Positions 31,334 to 44,815 of a stretch of DNA of 64,000 bases are shown here, in pieces. How positions within the stretch are numbered: the stretch's first letter is position 1; every line of letters begins with the position of its first letter. The notes below the pieces were generated by a model. The model had not been told where the DNA came from. It worked only from the letters and a program-made list of their open reading frames with translations, and searched no databases. Source of the stretch: Stratiolaelaps scimitus (lineage: Eukaryota; Arthropoda; Arachnida; Mesostigmata; Laelapidae); the NCBI GenBank assembly GCA_019614645.1, contig JABWDB010000003.1, positions 18,871,001-18,935,000 of the forward strand, read 5' to 3'. The position numbers were made by a program, and so were the translations under genes.

Positions 31334-32480
31334 ATATTATATTGACCCAAAAAAACCGCACGCCTATCGTCTTGTGCCGAATTCTTATTCTTGGCCGGTT
31401 TGAATTCAAATTTGGCGGGTAGTGAGGTACAACCTAGCAAGCAGACGGCGTGAAAACCGCTAGCATTCGGCGTTCGTTGGGCGTTCGAAATGGCAACCGG
31501 CGGAGCAGGTCCCTCAGACTTGTATTCTCTGAGTCGACGACAGGTCTACCATTGGTGAGCGCCGTTTAGGCGCTGATCCCTTGCCGAATCTCGATTCGAC
31601 GAACGGATCGAAAACGCTCTTGAGGAAACTAGAGCTTAGTCATTGAGGAATTTGTCGGCTAAAATTGGCGTGCCTCGTGAAACATATCGTCGAATATTAA
31701 AAATAATCTGAGTATGCAGAAAAAATGCAAAATGGTTCCCTCATGAACTCGGTCCAGGCCAACTGAAAATGCGTGAGGAGTGTTTGCGAGACACTTTGAA
31801 GATACATAGGCAGCAAAAGAGTCGCTTAGAGCATACCGTTGTAGTGAACGAGACATGGGTCAGCCTGTATAGGGGACCGGAAAAAGATCAGGTGAAACAG
31901 TGCCTACGACCAGGTGAACAGCACTACCAAATAGATTCGAGCCTACAGTAATGATAGCACTTGACATGGATTTCAACGGAATTTGCTTCTACGAGATTTC
32001 GGGCCCAAAAGAAAAAATGGGCTCGATATCTCGAGTTCTTGAAGGAACTCATGAATAATTGGCATATCCATAGGAAGCACCGAGTGTGGTTGCTCGATAG
32101 TAATGCTAGGGCACATCGTAGCTATGAAATTACGTCCTGGCTTAAGGCCAACAAGATTGAGCGATGGCATCACCCCCCCCCCATTCTCCCTATTTAAGCC
32201 CGTGTGACTTGCGGTTGCCTCCATCGATTAAAGAGGACTCTAGGTGGCAAAAGGTATGCAACCATCGATTTACTCCGAGAGGCCTTCAATAACGGAGTGA
32301 TAAATGGTAATATAAATGGTGCATATCTAGCCGTTAGAAGGCTGCCAGAACTCTGGGACCAGCGTATACATAAAAGAGATACAAACCTCTAACTCGTACT
32401 AAAAATCTTTGTTTTAACCTACTTAGTTTAGCCGATATTGAAATTTATATGTGTGCGGTTTTTTTGGGTCAACCTAATAT
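31334..32480 (+). mobile_element. Degenerate mariner-type DNA transposon with both inverted repeats
   Basis: Terminal inverted repeats of 28 bases (31334-31361 and 32453-32480) match at all but two positions, share a ttgacccaaaaaaaccgcac core and are flanked by TA as expected for mariner target sites. Between them, fragments in shifting frames resemble a mariner transposase: a SLRNLSAKIGVPRETYRR-type helix-turn-helix (about 31640-31700), a VPHELGPGQLKMREECL segment, a LLDSNARAH segment (expected DNARPH) and an SPCD segment (expected APSD). At the first catalytic position the usual GDE reads VNE, and in-frame stops and frameshifts, including one near a C run at 32174, break the frame. The element is about 1.15 kb and inactive. 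Its 3' end lies about 70 bases before the splice acceptor of the exon at 32552. Confidence 0.88.
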
Positions 32481-32551
32481 ATAATCTTCGCAATTTATTG
32501 TATATCCATTTTAATAAGCGCAATCCTCCCCGAAATCGGCGTCATTCACAG

Positions 32552-35500
32552 GAGGCCGACGACGAATTGGAGGACCGAATCTCACGTGTGCTCGCAATGC
32601 AACGACAGCACAAGGAGCAGTTACTGCACGAGATGTCGCCGCTCGCGCCCCGACGGCCTCGAAGCGCCGTCGGCCGTCTCGGCGGATCGCAGAGCACCCA
32701 GCAGGGAATGCTGGCCGGTCAAGCGTCGCGCACAGCTGGAGGCCGCCAATGGGGTGACAAAATGAGTCAGAGTCTCCTCGAAGAGAACACCCATTCCGAC
32801 TCCAGCGAGAAGCAGGATATCTGCACAGAACTGATGACTAGCAGGTAGAGTATTTGTTGGCACGATCCTGCATACACGACTTATTTTTGATTCGATAAAC
32901 AGAATTTATATATACTAATTATAGAAGCAGTTGGGGTCAGAGTATCAGACCAAGGCCGTTTGCTAGTAACAATGAAAAGTGGAAAAATGGGGGGGGGGCG
33001 TAATTGAAATAGAACTCGGGAGAAACGAGAGTGAACAATGAGAAAAATAATAAGAAAAATATGACTCGAATGAAGGTATAATATACAGCCGTTCGTTACG
33101 ATGGAGATACCTCCCTTCAATGGTCTGTGTGCCTCATTAGAACGTCTGCGTTTAACTATTCGTTGTATTACGGATCGTGATTATGATTGCTCAGGCTGTA
33201 AACAATAACAACAACAACAGAGGGGGTGTCTTCAAACACAGTGAAGGACGTAATGGGAACCTTTTGTCGTTTTGGTTTCTGTGATCAACGGGTTTTTATT
33301 AACCAAGAGGTTTTTATTAACCACGATAGATTACATTTAGAAATAGCCGAGTAGAGAAAAGGCGCTCTCTTTCTCTCTAGCGAATTACTGAGTAAGATAT
33401 TGTTAGATGGTTGGGTATTATTTTTGTTTCCGATTCAAGTTAAAGTGAACGCTCGAAGGAGCCGTAGCGCATCTCAAAGAGAGCATATAACCTATTGTTT
33501 ATTTGTTCAGTTCTGGCCACTGCCTCAGGACGTGGTCCGGAGAACGTCAACAGAGTTTCACAAGTGCCCTGTCTCGTTGGAATCTCTTGTACGCTCTTGT
33601 GTCTGCAGCGTCATATAATATATGTCTATGGACGGCTGGAGCAAATACACACACTCAAATGGACGATCGACTTAACTTACTGACTCCCCGAATGAAGCTC
33701 AATTTGGAATTACATTCAAACATATTACTATCAGCGTGTATATCCTTGTTAAAGTATTATCGTTGTTGTTGTTATTATTATTATTATTATTGTTGTCATA
33801 TACGTATTACGTATCTCGAAGCAATAGGTTAGGTATATAAAGTTTCAATTTGACCAGAATTATCTCTCGACCAGAATTAGCTGCACATCATATGCCGCAA
33901 TTGGCTTCGATTTTACACTCATCAACTCTGGTTAATTACGCAAACGTTGTTCCAGTAGCAAAAGCAGCTCGGCATCGACGCACCGATCTCGTCGGGACAA
34001 CATTATGACAAGGTCTGTACCCGATTTACCTCCGTCTCATCCTGGCCATCGAAGTAGCGGAGGAATACCGACACCCAGCCACGGCCATGGACATCACTCG
34101 TCGTCACACAACAACATCAACAGCACGCCGAGCAACACCATCAGTCATAACAACGCTATCAACAACAGCGCCAGCAACCCAGGAGTGATCTCATCCCAGA
34201 CGTCTTCGTGAGTGGAATCAATGATACTTGCTGCAAGTTACATACACTAATCTAGATCATGTTTGCACTAATCGCATCATCATTTAGAGATCGTAATGGT
34301 AACCTAACCAAGTCGTTAATTACGACGCTGTAGATGTTATGGTGAGTCGTATCCAATTGCCAGTCATAACCAAATATAGTTTCAACAAGAACAATTGGCG
34401 TAACTTGTCAATGAGATCGATTACATACCCGCATCTGCTTCATCCGGAGTGGCTTACTTCATGTAGAATCACGGTTTCGTGTATCACGTATCATTGTGAT
34501 TGGGAATCAGCCGATGTGAGCTGATCACCCTCCCAATAAGCAAAGCAGCAATTTAGTGTCCATGACAGTGAACTACCTGCTACTAACAGCAGTACTACAG
34601 TAGATTTACAGATTTTACTTTATTTTTTTATATTAAAAAAGGGACGGCAAATACAACATGCCAACCGGGTTATATCAACTTATTACAACTACATGAATTA
34701 CGATCTTATTTGTATCATAAATCGAGTCGAAGAAAAAACACCGGCGTTTCTCAGTATCTGTTTGAGCGTTTACTCAATAATCGATTACGCTTAAAAAAAT
34801 GCATCACCTTGTCTATCGTACTCGAGAGATCACGCGTGCGGTGGAACAATGTAGCTATCAAGCGAGCGTTCATCTATCAAGATGGTCTCGCCCCGTCAGC
34901 AAACACAGTTTACAAGAACTCGAGCTTGGCAGCGGACCTATAAGGAAAACGGGAGCGAGTGTATCAGTGGGATCCATTTTCGGGAGTCTTCAAGCTTGGC
35001 TCGGTAGACCCAGACCTAAATCGTCTCCGATCATTGCGACCTAACCTTCTACCCGTCTCGTCTAGTCATGCAGATCGATGTTTACCTATTAAATATGGCT
35101 GCCATAGATTATTTCTATGGTTTATCAGCATACAGGTTGTAACCTAGAGCGGTTTGTAAGCAATGTTTTCCAAGCTACATTTCTCGTCAGTGCTATAACA
35201 ATGCATGCGTCCTGCGGTCCCCTGTCACCGATCATACCTCATTCAGTGTTAATGTCAAATGTGTGCCTTTTATTGTACAGCTCATACTAATCCTAACTAA
35301 TGAAAGATATGCGTGAGTTTCTCATGCTATGCGCATGAACCCGACCTTATCAGAGCGGCGACGAGCAATTACAACGTACAACGCAATATTATACATCTCA
35401 TGGAGTGCAGCATTTGTATTTATTTTCGTGCGAAAATTTGCGCGAGTAAAATGTAAATTCGGCTCTTTTCGCCGTTTACCTGATAGCCCCCGGCCCTCGT

Positions 35501-37195
35501 GTGCCCATGTGAATATCCATCAGCGTAGTTGTCACTTGTAATTGTCCTTCTTCACCCGTACAATTTTCGTATAATCGCTAATTAGGTGTGACGAGGTGAT
35601 TATTCCATTATGATTAGCGGAACACTGGCATGCTCGGTCGCTCAGTCGCTCAGACGAACCAGCGGTCACTCCTGTTCAGGTCTGCTGGGTGCTGAGCTCG
35701 TTGAAATTCCGCTCGTGATTGTGTAAACGCGCGGGCGCGCGTATAGACACGCGGACAATTTTAGGCTCATACTATACTGTGCCTACTTTAAAGCCCTTCA
35801 GCCGAACAGAACGTACGTATAATGGACTGAATAGTTGGACCTAGGCAGAGTTAGGCAGGCACGGGGACAACAGCTCTTCCCTTTAGCCTTCCTCCGCTAG
35901 CATAGGGCCAGGTTACGGGTTTGTTCGCAGCATCGTATTTCTAGTCGTGGTCATAGCACTAGTATAATAGTTGTGGTGAGCCGACTGGCAGGCATACAGT
36001 AAATGGACGCCTGTCACTTGCCCTAAAGCCTATGTGAGCTAGCCGAATACAACGGTAGTTTCCACAGTGAAGAGTTCACGAACGGAGGTTCGCTTCGACG
36101 ATTCAACACGCATCGGCTATATAGCCTGTACGATGAAGTAGTTTTACGATCGTTGTAGTAGTATTATTATTATTATTATTACTATCATTATTCGCTATCA
36201 AAGAATTTCTACCTGGACGCACACAGGATATAGTGAGAGAACAGCGGACAGCAGCAGCAGCAGCAACACCTACACCCTAGTCATCAGCCAGTTCGTAGAG
36301 TGGCTTTGTGCGAGAATGAAGGCTATCTTAGTGGATACACATTGCTTGGATCTGGAGCCGCGTAGACGATCGAACCAAGCTGGATAGAAAGAGCCCAAGG
36401 CATAAGGGAGAGTGACAGAGAGAAAGAGAGATCGCCGTAGATGGTCAGCGGGGTTCTGGTTTTCTACCGAGACTCGTCGTTGACTCTCTACTTCTTTTAG
36501 CCGTTTTGTGGTGGAGCCCGCCACAACCCGGCGACGCTCGAGGGTGGAGTGCCTTTTAGCAGTCTTTGTCTCCATCGGAGACCTATGTTGATGCCTGGCT
36601 TACCCCGTCGGCGTAAGGTAGTTCGAGCTCGGGCACGCTGAGGTGAACAACACAAGCGTGATTTTCGGTTGCCGATGCGAATGCGACCAATCGAACTCCG
36701 GGTGTGGTGAGAAACCCGAGGCTGGTGTGTGTTTGCTTAGTGGCAAGCTACGATCGGACGGAATCGATGCGCTGTCTGTGTAATGCAATATCAAATGTAT
36801 AGGTGACCATGGATGGTGCCGATAATACGAACTGAGTTAGCTTTCCACGTTTGCATACGTGGGGCATTTTGTTTGTTCAGAGGAGATTGTATTGTGTGAT
36901 TGCCAGCGCCGCGAGTGATACCCTGAATCCAATTGCTGGCCTGTGTCTGTATTGCTATTGTTAGCGACCCGTGTAAATTGTCATAAGTACTGTGAGCTTG
37001 TTTTGTTGAATCGACGTCTTACCAATCGAACTGCTATGTATCAATATACTGAACCGGATAACACGGTATTGCAAGCACTGCCAGGTTGTGCTCGTGCTAT
37101 AGAATCTTCTATTAACTATTCACCAATCCCAAGAACAGAAATATTTTGATAGTTCTGTATTACTATAATCATTATTTATGCATATTCTGAATATG

Positions 37196-37236
<41 letters not shown>

Positions 37237-39769
37237 GACCCAATCCATATGTGCCCAAACTTCAAATACTATATACATATGTAAATATATATTGCCTACA
37301 CCTCAATGTGTCCCGTCCATAAATCAGTGAGCAATGATCTCTGCATGCCTGGAGCCAACAATACCGGCTTGATATGAACAAGGGTCGAAAACTCTCGCAG
37401 GATTTTCCTTTACTCTACACACCCGTTTGTCACACGTGTGGTATATCGTTATCATCGCCACAAAAGTTACTGCTCGCAAAAAGATGTCGCCAATATTTGT
37501 GCTAACTGAGTGCATGTTACACGTATGTTTCTCAATACGGCAGGAGGACCCAGAGCAGCGATAACCGGTCGAACTGCGGGAGTTTGAGGGTGTCTCGGTC
37601 ATCATCGTACTCAGCTCCGCGAAACGGCTGCGCCAGCAAAGCCACCAAGACAGCCACCGTGCAGCCGCATCGAACAACAGCGCTTTACCGTCGCGATAAG
37701 GACAAGGCCGAAATTGAGAGGTTTGTATGGTGCCGGATTAATTAGAACATCGACGCTTAAATATACGAATCAATTATTCACCTTTTTGACGTACCGCAAA
37801 ATAATTACGTTAATATAGAAAACGTGATGATTAGGCAGCACGCATACACATCTTGCTTCATAGTGCTTGCGTCAGCATTCAAATGTCGCTAGCTATTATT
37901 TCTGGAATAGAGGTGTTGTATATTGATCTCGTCCGTCAACGATAGTATACTTGAACGCGACATGGATAGTCGATACCCAGTCCATTCCAGATCAAGGCCC
38001 AAGTCGAAGAGGTGCACTTTCCCACAGTACCAGATGGGTGAGAGACGAATACCTAAGTTGTGAAGTCTGGTCTGCATAATGCATTTTTCCATTAACCTCT
38101 TAATCGGAAACAAAAAGTGGTAGTCGATACCCACGACGTATTAATTCAACTAATTTGATTGCTTGTCTGTTGTTGCTGCTGCGCCTGATGCGGAAAAAAT
38201 AATATTATATTCGACGGCGAAGACTCAAAGCTCGCCGTGAATATCTGCACAAAAGTGCGACGAAGATCCAGGCAGCGTGGCGGGGCTTCATCACGCGCAA
38301 GAGACAGGAGAAGGAGATTCAACAGTTGAGGATGCGCCGGATCGAGGAGCATCTGATGCACTTCGTACGCCGAATGGAGACACTTGAAAACACCGTTCGA
38401 AGGTTCGTACAATGGCCGTGCTTGTGTCAACAGCAACAGCAAGGCCAAGAAAGACAACAACAACAACAACAACAGCACAAATTAGCAAGAAGGCAGCGTG
38501 CTTTTTAATTGACACAGCACCCTCATTTAGTCGACCCCGGTGGCCTGGTGGTACATTCGTGTGCGCGTTGCAATCGGAGGATTCGACGAGTATCGAGTTC
38601 GATTTCCGCCTTTGCATATTTGAATTTAAAAAAAGTCCGTCTCATGAAGCGGCGCAGAAAGCAATTCTACCGTGGACTGAGTTAAATGTTGAAGGCTGAG
38701 AGTCAGCACGGGAATTTTCTTTAACACTCTAATTTACATATATATAATTTATGTATAAATCCACTCGCATAATTGACACGTGTACCAAGAGGCCGCCGGT
38801 TCGAGCTGTGTGATATATATATATATATATATATGAGAGCTTAAACATTGTAAAATTGCAGCTCCTTTAATAAACCAATAAAGCTTTACCTTACCTTATC
38901 GCAATAACACAAGATAATTTATCGAAACGCCTATGGATCGTCCGCCACATGCGATCGTTTTGCGGCGGATGAACTCAGTTCCTATTGCCATCATAGTGCG
39001 TTTGCTTCCATATTCGTTTCCACTTTCAGGCAGGAGTCAGATCTTGCCGATGAGAAAGCAGCTCGTCTAACCAATCAGGATATGTTCTGCCGAATGCTGA
39101 ATTCGATGGATAATATCGAACGCCATTTGGCCGCCATCTGTGTGGCTGATGGTGAGGAAACTCTTCTAGAGCTACCTGGAGTACAGCTGGTCGCACCTAC
39201 CGTTACGGCTGGCAAAGGCGTAACCGCGACTACAGCTGGTCAAGAAGTCGAATCGACACAGGAAGACACCATCGAAAGCCTCAGTACACGTGTAAGTGTG
39301 ATTCCGCCATTACTATTCGACATTACTGAAGGCATCATTGTGCATCTTCTGCCTATCTTGCGCAAATCCCCCTATCCTTAATGATAATGACGAGTCTGCA
39401 GTAGGATTTTTTTGTCAGGGCTGGCAACATCAATACAGAGACACGCAAACGCCCAACAATTTGTTAGATTGTAGCAACAAAAAGGCGGCAGAATAAATTG
39501 CAAAAAAAAACTAATACCAATCCCACCTCGACAAGCAAGCACATATTCAATGCTAAATTGTCTAGAACGCAGACGTCCTAGTTATATTTGGAAATTAACC
39601 CAAGCCCCGCGCCCCGATACCCACAGATCAACCATTTGAACTGGGCCTTTATCGATTCCATTCATGACGCATTCAGCGACGCACAACGAGCAGCAAATTT
39701 AACGAGCGGCAATTCTTGCAGTTGAGCCGACTGGAATCCGTGATAATGAATTTGAGCGCCAAGTTCTGA
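32552..39769 (+). CDS. IQ-motif coiled-coil protein, six exons, 5' end uncertain (CEP97-like candidate)
   Basis: Exons 32552-32844, 33956-34207, 37544-37720, 38223-38402, 39030-39291 and 39677-39769 join in frame with matching phases and GT-AG borders, ending at TGA 39767-39769 (418 residues from the first firm exon). An N-terminal heptad-like stretch (EADDELEDRISRVLAMQ) is followed by a long Ser/His/Asn-rich disordered part, then a basic helix and one clear IQ motif (ATKIQAAWRGFITRKR, residues about 253-268), the calmodulin-binding type. Coiled-coil helices follow, including an LRMRRIEEHL segment, and a final helix QFLQLSRLESVIMNL. The IQ motif followed by an LRR-x-x-EH-like helix resembles the C-terminal half of CEP97, a centriole-length regulator, but no leucine-rich repeats were found upstream, so CEP97 is only a suggestion. 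The acceptor of the 38223 exon has a weak pyrimidine tract. Translation must start upstream, or at Met 32597 if the first exon is non-coding. Confidence 0.72.
38535..38898 (+). mobile_element. Possible tRNA-derived SINE in an intron of the IQ-motif gene
   Basis: At 38539-38607 the sequence resembles a tRNA head: a box-A-like ggtggcctggtggta and a box-B-like gagttcgatttccgcc separated by about 40 bases. At 38835-38898 lies a tail seen elsewhere in the window (gagagcttaaacattgtaaa... caataaagctttacc, then short TTACC repeats). The two parts may belong to one element of about 360 bases that acquired a TA microsatellite (38812-38834), or be two separate insertions. Confidence 0.45.
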
Positions 39770-42700
39770 ACGTCGAGTAAATCTCAAACAGCTGCGGGAA
39801 CAACAGCAGACCTAGAGAAATGAGGAGAGATTGAAAAAGCAGTCAGAAGCGAAGTGTGATTTGGAAAACAACGCTACACACCACCACTCCTGATCGGAGA
39901 ATCGTCCACGACAGCTCAACGATGCCCGTGGAGGCGTCGTCCGTCCGTTCACGTTTCTCGATACCAAATGTACGTTGGGTGTCCACTTCGGCATTGACTT
40001 GCCCGTCAATTCGATCCGATTCAATTTCTACAGCCCCCTCAAAACGGCAGACGCACACACACACATACATTCCAACGTGTTCAACGAACAATTAGAAGCA
40101 ACTAATTTAATTAAGTCGAATTAGGTCCAGCGTTGAGGAACGCATCGCCGATTTGCCAACCAACCGTTTGTGGATCGAACCCCAGCCGCGGTCGAGTCGG
40201 CAACCAACTATAGTGCCCAGTACAATAACGACAGCTACCACAACACAAGCAGCATACACTATATAACATACAGGTGTAGGCGCTAAATGGATGCCAATGT
40301 TTAGCGAGAAGGTGCCTCGACGCTTTGTGCATAATGGCGCGACATTATCGAGCCGTATCTCGCAGTCTCTCCTTTAAAGCTTGTCGAAGGTAGATTAAAT
40401 GCTTGTGTCATATAGGGTGTTGTCTGATACTGTGCGTGTTCAAACCTCCGTAAAAAGCGAACGTTAATCAGACCGGGCAGAACCGCGCTAGAATAGTACT
40501 CGTCAAAGATTCTCACAATATCTGCCTTAGATGGCTACAGTATAATATATATATATATATAAGTAATCAAGTGATACGGACGAACGAATGAATACTCTCA
40601 CTGACCCGTGTATTGTCATCTGTATTGTTTATAAGTTTCGCTAGTTGCCCGTCTGCTGCTGCTGCTGAATTAAATAATGAGTTTCGAATGCCGATTCGCG
40701 AAATCGGAAATAATCGATAAACAATCTCCAGTGAAAATCACACCCAAAACGTTTGCTATATTTTCAGCATGAGTATGGTTCTATTTGACTGCTGAACAAG
40801 TTGAACAGTCCCTCCCTGGGAGTGGCTACACTGAAAGTTCGTATACCTTTAAGGCATTTAGCCAACGCGTTCATTTGGGTACGTTGTAAAGCCACACGAA
40901 GGGCAACCGCGTTTTTCGGTTTTCAGCAGACGAACAATTAGCAGGACTTATTCAGATCGGCCTTCATTGGACGAACTCGGTAACGTATAGCATCTCGACG
41001 GTATCGTCGAATGAAAACCGACCTTACATCGTCTATTAAATGTATGTCTAGCCTGCTGTGGGTGATCGTTTTCGTAGGAGGTGCCCACCCAAGCCCTTAA
41101 CGGCAGGACGGGTCGCAAGGCGCTGATCGTTCGGTCGTTCGAGAGCATTGATCAAGGCACGACCACCAGTCCTGCTACTCTGAAGAAGCACGGAACTACA
41201 TGAGATTCCCTTGTAAACAAAGAGGCCCTCCTTAGAAACAACGAAGGATAGCTAGTTAACAAGAAGAATAGCTACACGACAAGATAGTTTTGTATATACT
41301 ACATAAAACAACAACAGCAGCAGCAGCAACAACCACAACAACAGGATACGACAGAATTCTATCGAAAGAACAAGAAGATAAGGTGAACTTAATAGGTACA
41401 GGAAGGAATTATGTGACACCAGTAATGATGATCATAGTGACGTCGCACGTGAGAGAAACAACAAAAATGTGTAGATGATATCGAACAATAGAAACACAGT
41501 AGAAAGGAAGGAGACAATTCGTGCGATGGTAATGGCAGTGGTGAAGTGCTTAGCTGAGGTACTTCATCTGAGTGAGGTGCGGACGAGGACGGTGGGGCTA
41601 GTTTGGCCTGACAGACCTTTCTTTGTTACTTTTTGCTTTTTATGATTAGGAACGAAAGAGATCGTGGAAGGACGAGCCTTTTTAGAGTTTCGTATAGATC
41701 TCTACAGACGTCAGTTAGTGGTTGGAGCATACTGTCAACGTAATGCAGATAGATGTGAGTCCTAAAAGAATGTGGCCTTAGAGAGCCGCGCACCTGAAAA
41801 AATAGAGAAAAAGAGAAGGAAAGAAGACGAAAGAACAATTGCTGCCTTTGTGTCCTTTACATTATACTATATAGTGTATGTGGTATATGTAGCCAATGTG
41901 TTGTATTGTCAGCCCCGGAGCGCAAAAGAAACTGTCATATATACAATATATATATATACACGCGCACACACACATACACCCTTATATATATATATATATA
42001 TAATATTTACATAAACATTTGCGAAATGGTATGAACATGCACTATTTGGGCTAAATGCAACATACACGGACATAGCTAAACACACTCCCCATGCTGAACC
42101 AAAGAAGGTTACCCACTGCAATTATTATCGTATACATTATCGCTCAGATGATGACGATAATGATGTTTACTAATATCACAACAGGTGAGATAAGCCGTTG
42201 TTCATCTCATCGTAGTACTCGGAGCTTTTGCGTTTCGTCGTTCGGGGAAAAAACAATGTGATGCTTCATTTAATCGAATGAATTCACACCAGGGGTGCCA
42301 AAGCTGGGGAGGGCATCTAGCAGCAACTACTGCGAAACAGGCTGGACAACGATCCTATCGACCTTTCGTTATTGATGCCTACTCATATTTGTATATTCAG
42401 TGAACGAATGAACCCAGCTGTAGCTGTCAATAAGGTTCAAGAGTCAGATCAGAGGGGTGATTGTTTTTTGGTAGAGCCACATGCTGAACAGATCGCGACA
42501 AGAGATAACTGTCAGCTGGCGGCTGATGACAAAAAAATTCGGCCGACGGTATTGTTCGAAGTCGATGAAGCAAGCATCGAACATTTTGCTGTATTTTCTT
42601 AATCCAGCCTATTTTCCCGGCGAATAGAGGAATGTACCGCGCGGAAGTAACTATATGTTTTCCCCATTCGATTCAGTATTAGTGTAAGTAGAGAGCTCGA

Positions 42701-43303
42701 TAATCAAAAATCGAAGTGCGCTAGATTTCATATAGAGACATTTCACTGCCTGAGGTAAAGTTAACGAATTCAATAGATCATCATTCATTACTAGGTCATA
42801 ACACGGAACAAATAGACGAATAGCATCGGATCACAAAATCATCGGTGACGAATCGGGCCGCAGCCCGCTATTGATCAGGGATCCGAGACACTCATTAAGA
42901 GCTCATTGAGTTCTTCTGGTTCAAGTTCAGAGGGAATTGCACGCTTAGCGCACTCATCACTACTGTCCAACGAAAGCGAGCCAATGAATGGCTGATACAG
43001 GAACACGATAAGCGATGATTATGACAGAATAGCCAAAGTCTAACCTATTTCCATCGCCACAGCCATAGGTAGAGCAACGGCCTCTGTTTGGTTACAGGTC
43101 ACATGGTACTGCCTTGAGGGAACTCGTCGGCGCTAGAAGAATAAAATTCATGCCATCCTCTTTGGAGCCCTATGCCTTGCTTATTTCTTGATCGATTCGA
43201 CGTATTCGGTCTGAATAGCGTGCTTGTACCGTGCACTCGAGTGCTATTGAGAGGCGAAACGGAGCGCTGGGCCGTGTTGAAGGCTGCCGTCCCAGAAATT
43301 ATC

Positions 43304-43338
43304 TTCATAATTGCAGCTTCTTTAATGAATCAATAAAC
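43304..43338 (+). repeat. Diverged third copy of the gcttaa...caataaa dispersed repeat
   Basis: The stretch ttcataattgcagcttcttt followed by aatgaatcaataaa aligns with the 3' part of the repeats at 38835-38898 and 51799-51860 with several substitutions. Confidence 0.5.
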
Positions 43339-44718
43339 ATTCACGTCTACGTTTACACGACCGTGCTGAAGTGCGATGAGAACACCTGTTTCGATATATC
43401 AGTATTGCACCTTATATTTACCACTGGATTATCGACGGTTTACACAACCACACGATTAGGATCTGAACACGGTTGATCAGAGACTGACAGCGACATCTGG
43501 AATCCCGTAATATCCTTTTTAGCTGGCGGTTCATTCCTGCCACCGGAGAAGATTTGTCCGCCGTTGAAATTAGCCTTCTTCGCGACTTCTTATCGTCGAA
43601 GATGATTTTCGAGACGACTACCATTAGTTAGGTTCTGCTGATTCAGCGCTGAATGTCAACTAAAATTGACGCTATCTTTCAGACGAAGCGAAGGAGTCAT
43701 TTGATCGCGAACGCCGCAAGTTGCGTATAGCTAAGTATACGAGAAATTCGTTCAAATTGAAAAACGACGTGTTCTAACGAAAACGAATAGCAACAGCTGC
43801 ACCTTTAGCCTCCCAATATAGATAATTATGACTGATAATAGCAAGGCACACATTAACAAAACGTCTATCAGCTCGAAGAAGAGGTGCACTCGGAAAAATG
43901 AACAATTTAGACAATTTAGCACACTTGCTGCCCGCACACCAGCAAGATTTGATGATAGTGGTTTCACTCACTTTTATTGCTTAACGGGGTCCTTTGTAGG
44001 GTGTCCTCCGATAATTATGATGACGTATGCCATATTATGATGCCGTGTTATGAGGGTAACACAGTTCTTTACTAATAAGTAATATGTCAACGTACGGTGT
44101 ACCTCTGCCTAGTACCATGAACAATGTTGAAAGGGAAATAAAGTGGATTAACTAATAAATACGCAGAAATTTGCCGCAGACAAATCATGCGTTGTTGTTG
44201 TTTTTTTTTTACCTTAAAATTCATTCGCGTTTTCACATGGGCAAGGTTCTCAAAAGACGCATCCCAGGTGCGACTAAGCATTCTCTTAGTATCGCTTCAG
44301 GTACGTTGAAGACGAACGTCTACGACAGGTAACAATGGACTAAATAGAAAAATCTCTTTTAGTATATATCTGACGAGTGTATGTTCGTGAGTATACATAT
44401 CTGAAAACATACGACATTCAGCGCAAACACCCGGTCAACTGTCTATATTTGTTCTAAATAAATAAATGCAAACAAATGGAGTAGAATCTATTGTAACGAC
44501 GCAACACAATATGTTTATAGCAATCACAAGACATGAGACTTTCCTGAGCTTACACACCCACGCGCGCACGCCCACAAAACGGTATATAGACAACACGGGT
44601 CCTAGTGTAATGTACTTTACCTTTTCAAATAAATAAATAATTAAGACAATAGTCGCCAGTTAACAGCGGATGCCGCAAAATAGGTGTTATTCTGATTTGC
44701 AATGTGCCCCTCGCGGTA

Positions 44719-44760
<42 letters not shown>

Positions 44761-44761
44761 C

Positions 44762-44815
44762 TGTTTTCCGCGCTAACCCTCAGCTGTCCCCCTATCTGAC
44801 AGGCCTTAGCTCTTG
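44762..44815 (+). repeat. Dispersed repeat, copy 1 (ctatctgacaggcc family)
   Basis: About 55 bases centred on cccctatctgacaggcctta are roughly 85% identical by eye to 54006-54060, in the same orientation. It directly follows a (TA)n tract. Confidence 0.75.

Noticed and set aside
37324..37677. 117-codon minus-strand ORF
   Set aside because: It is largely antisense to the plus-strand exon 37544-37720, whose phases match its neighbours.
40111..40260. Box-B-like sequence on the minus strand suggesting a tRNA
   Set aside because: No matching box A or cloverleaf can be traced by eye; at most an old tRNA-like fragment.
42372..42602. Acidic 76-codon ORF between the IQ-motif gene and THOC5
   Set aside because: It could pass for an exon, but there is no recognisable domain and no phase-compatible partner.
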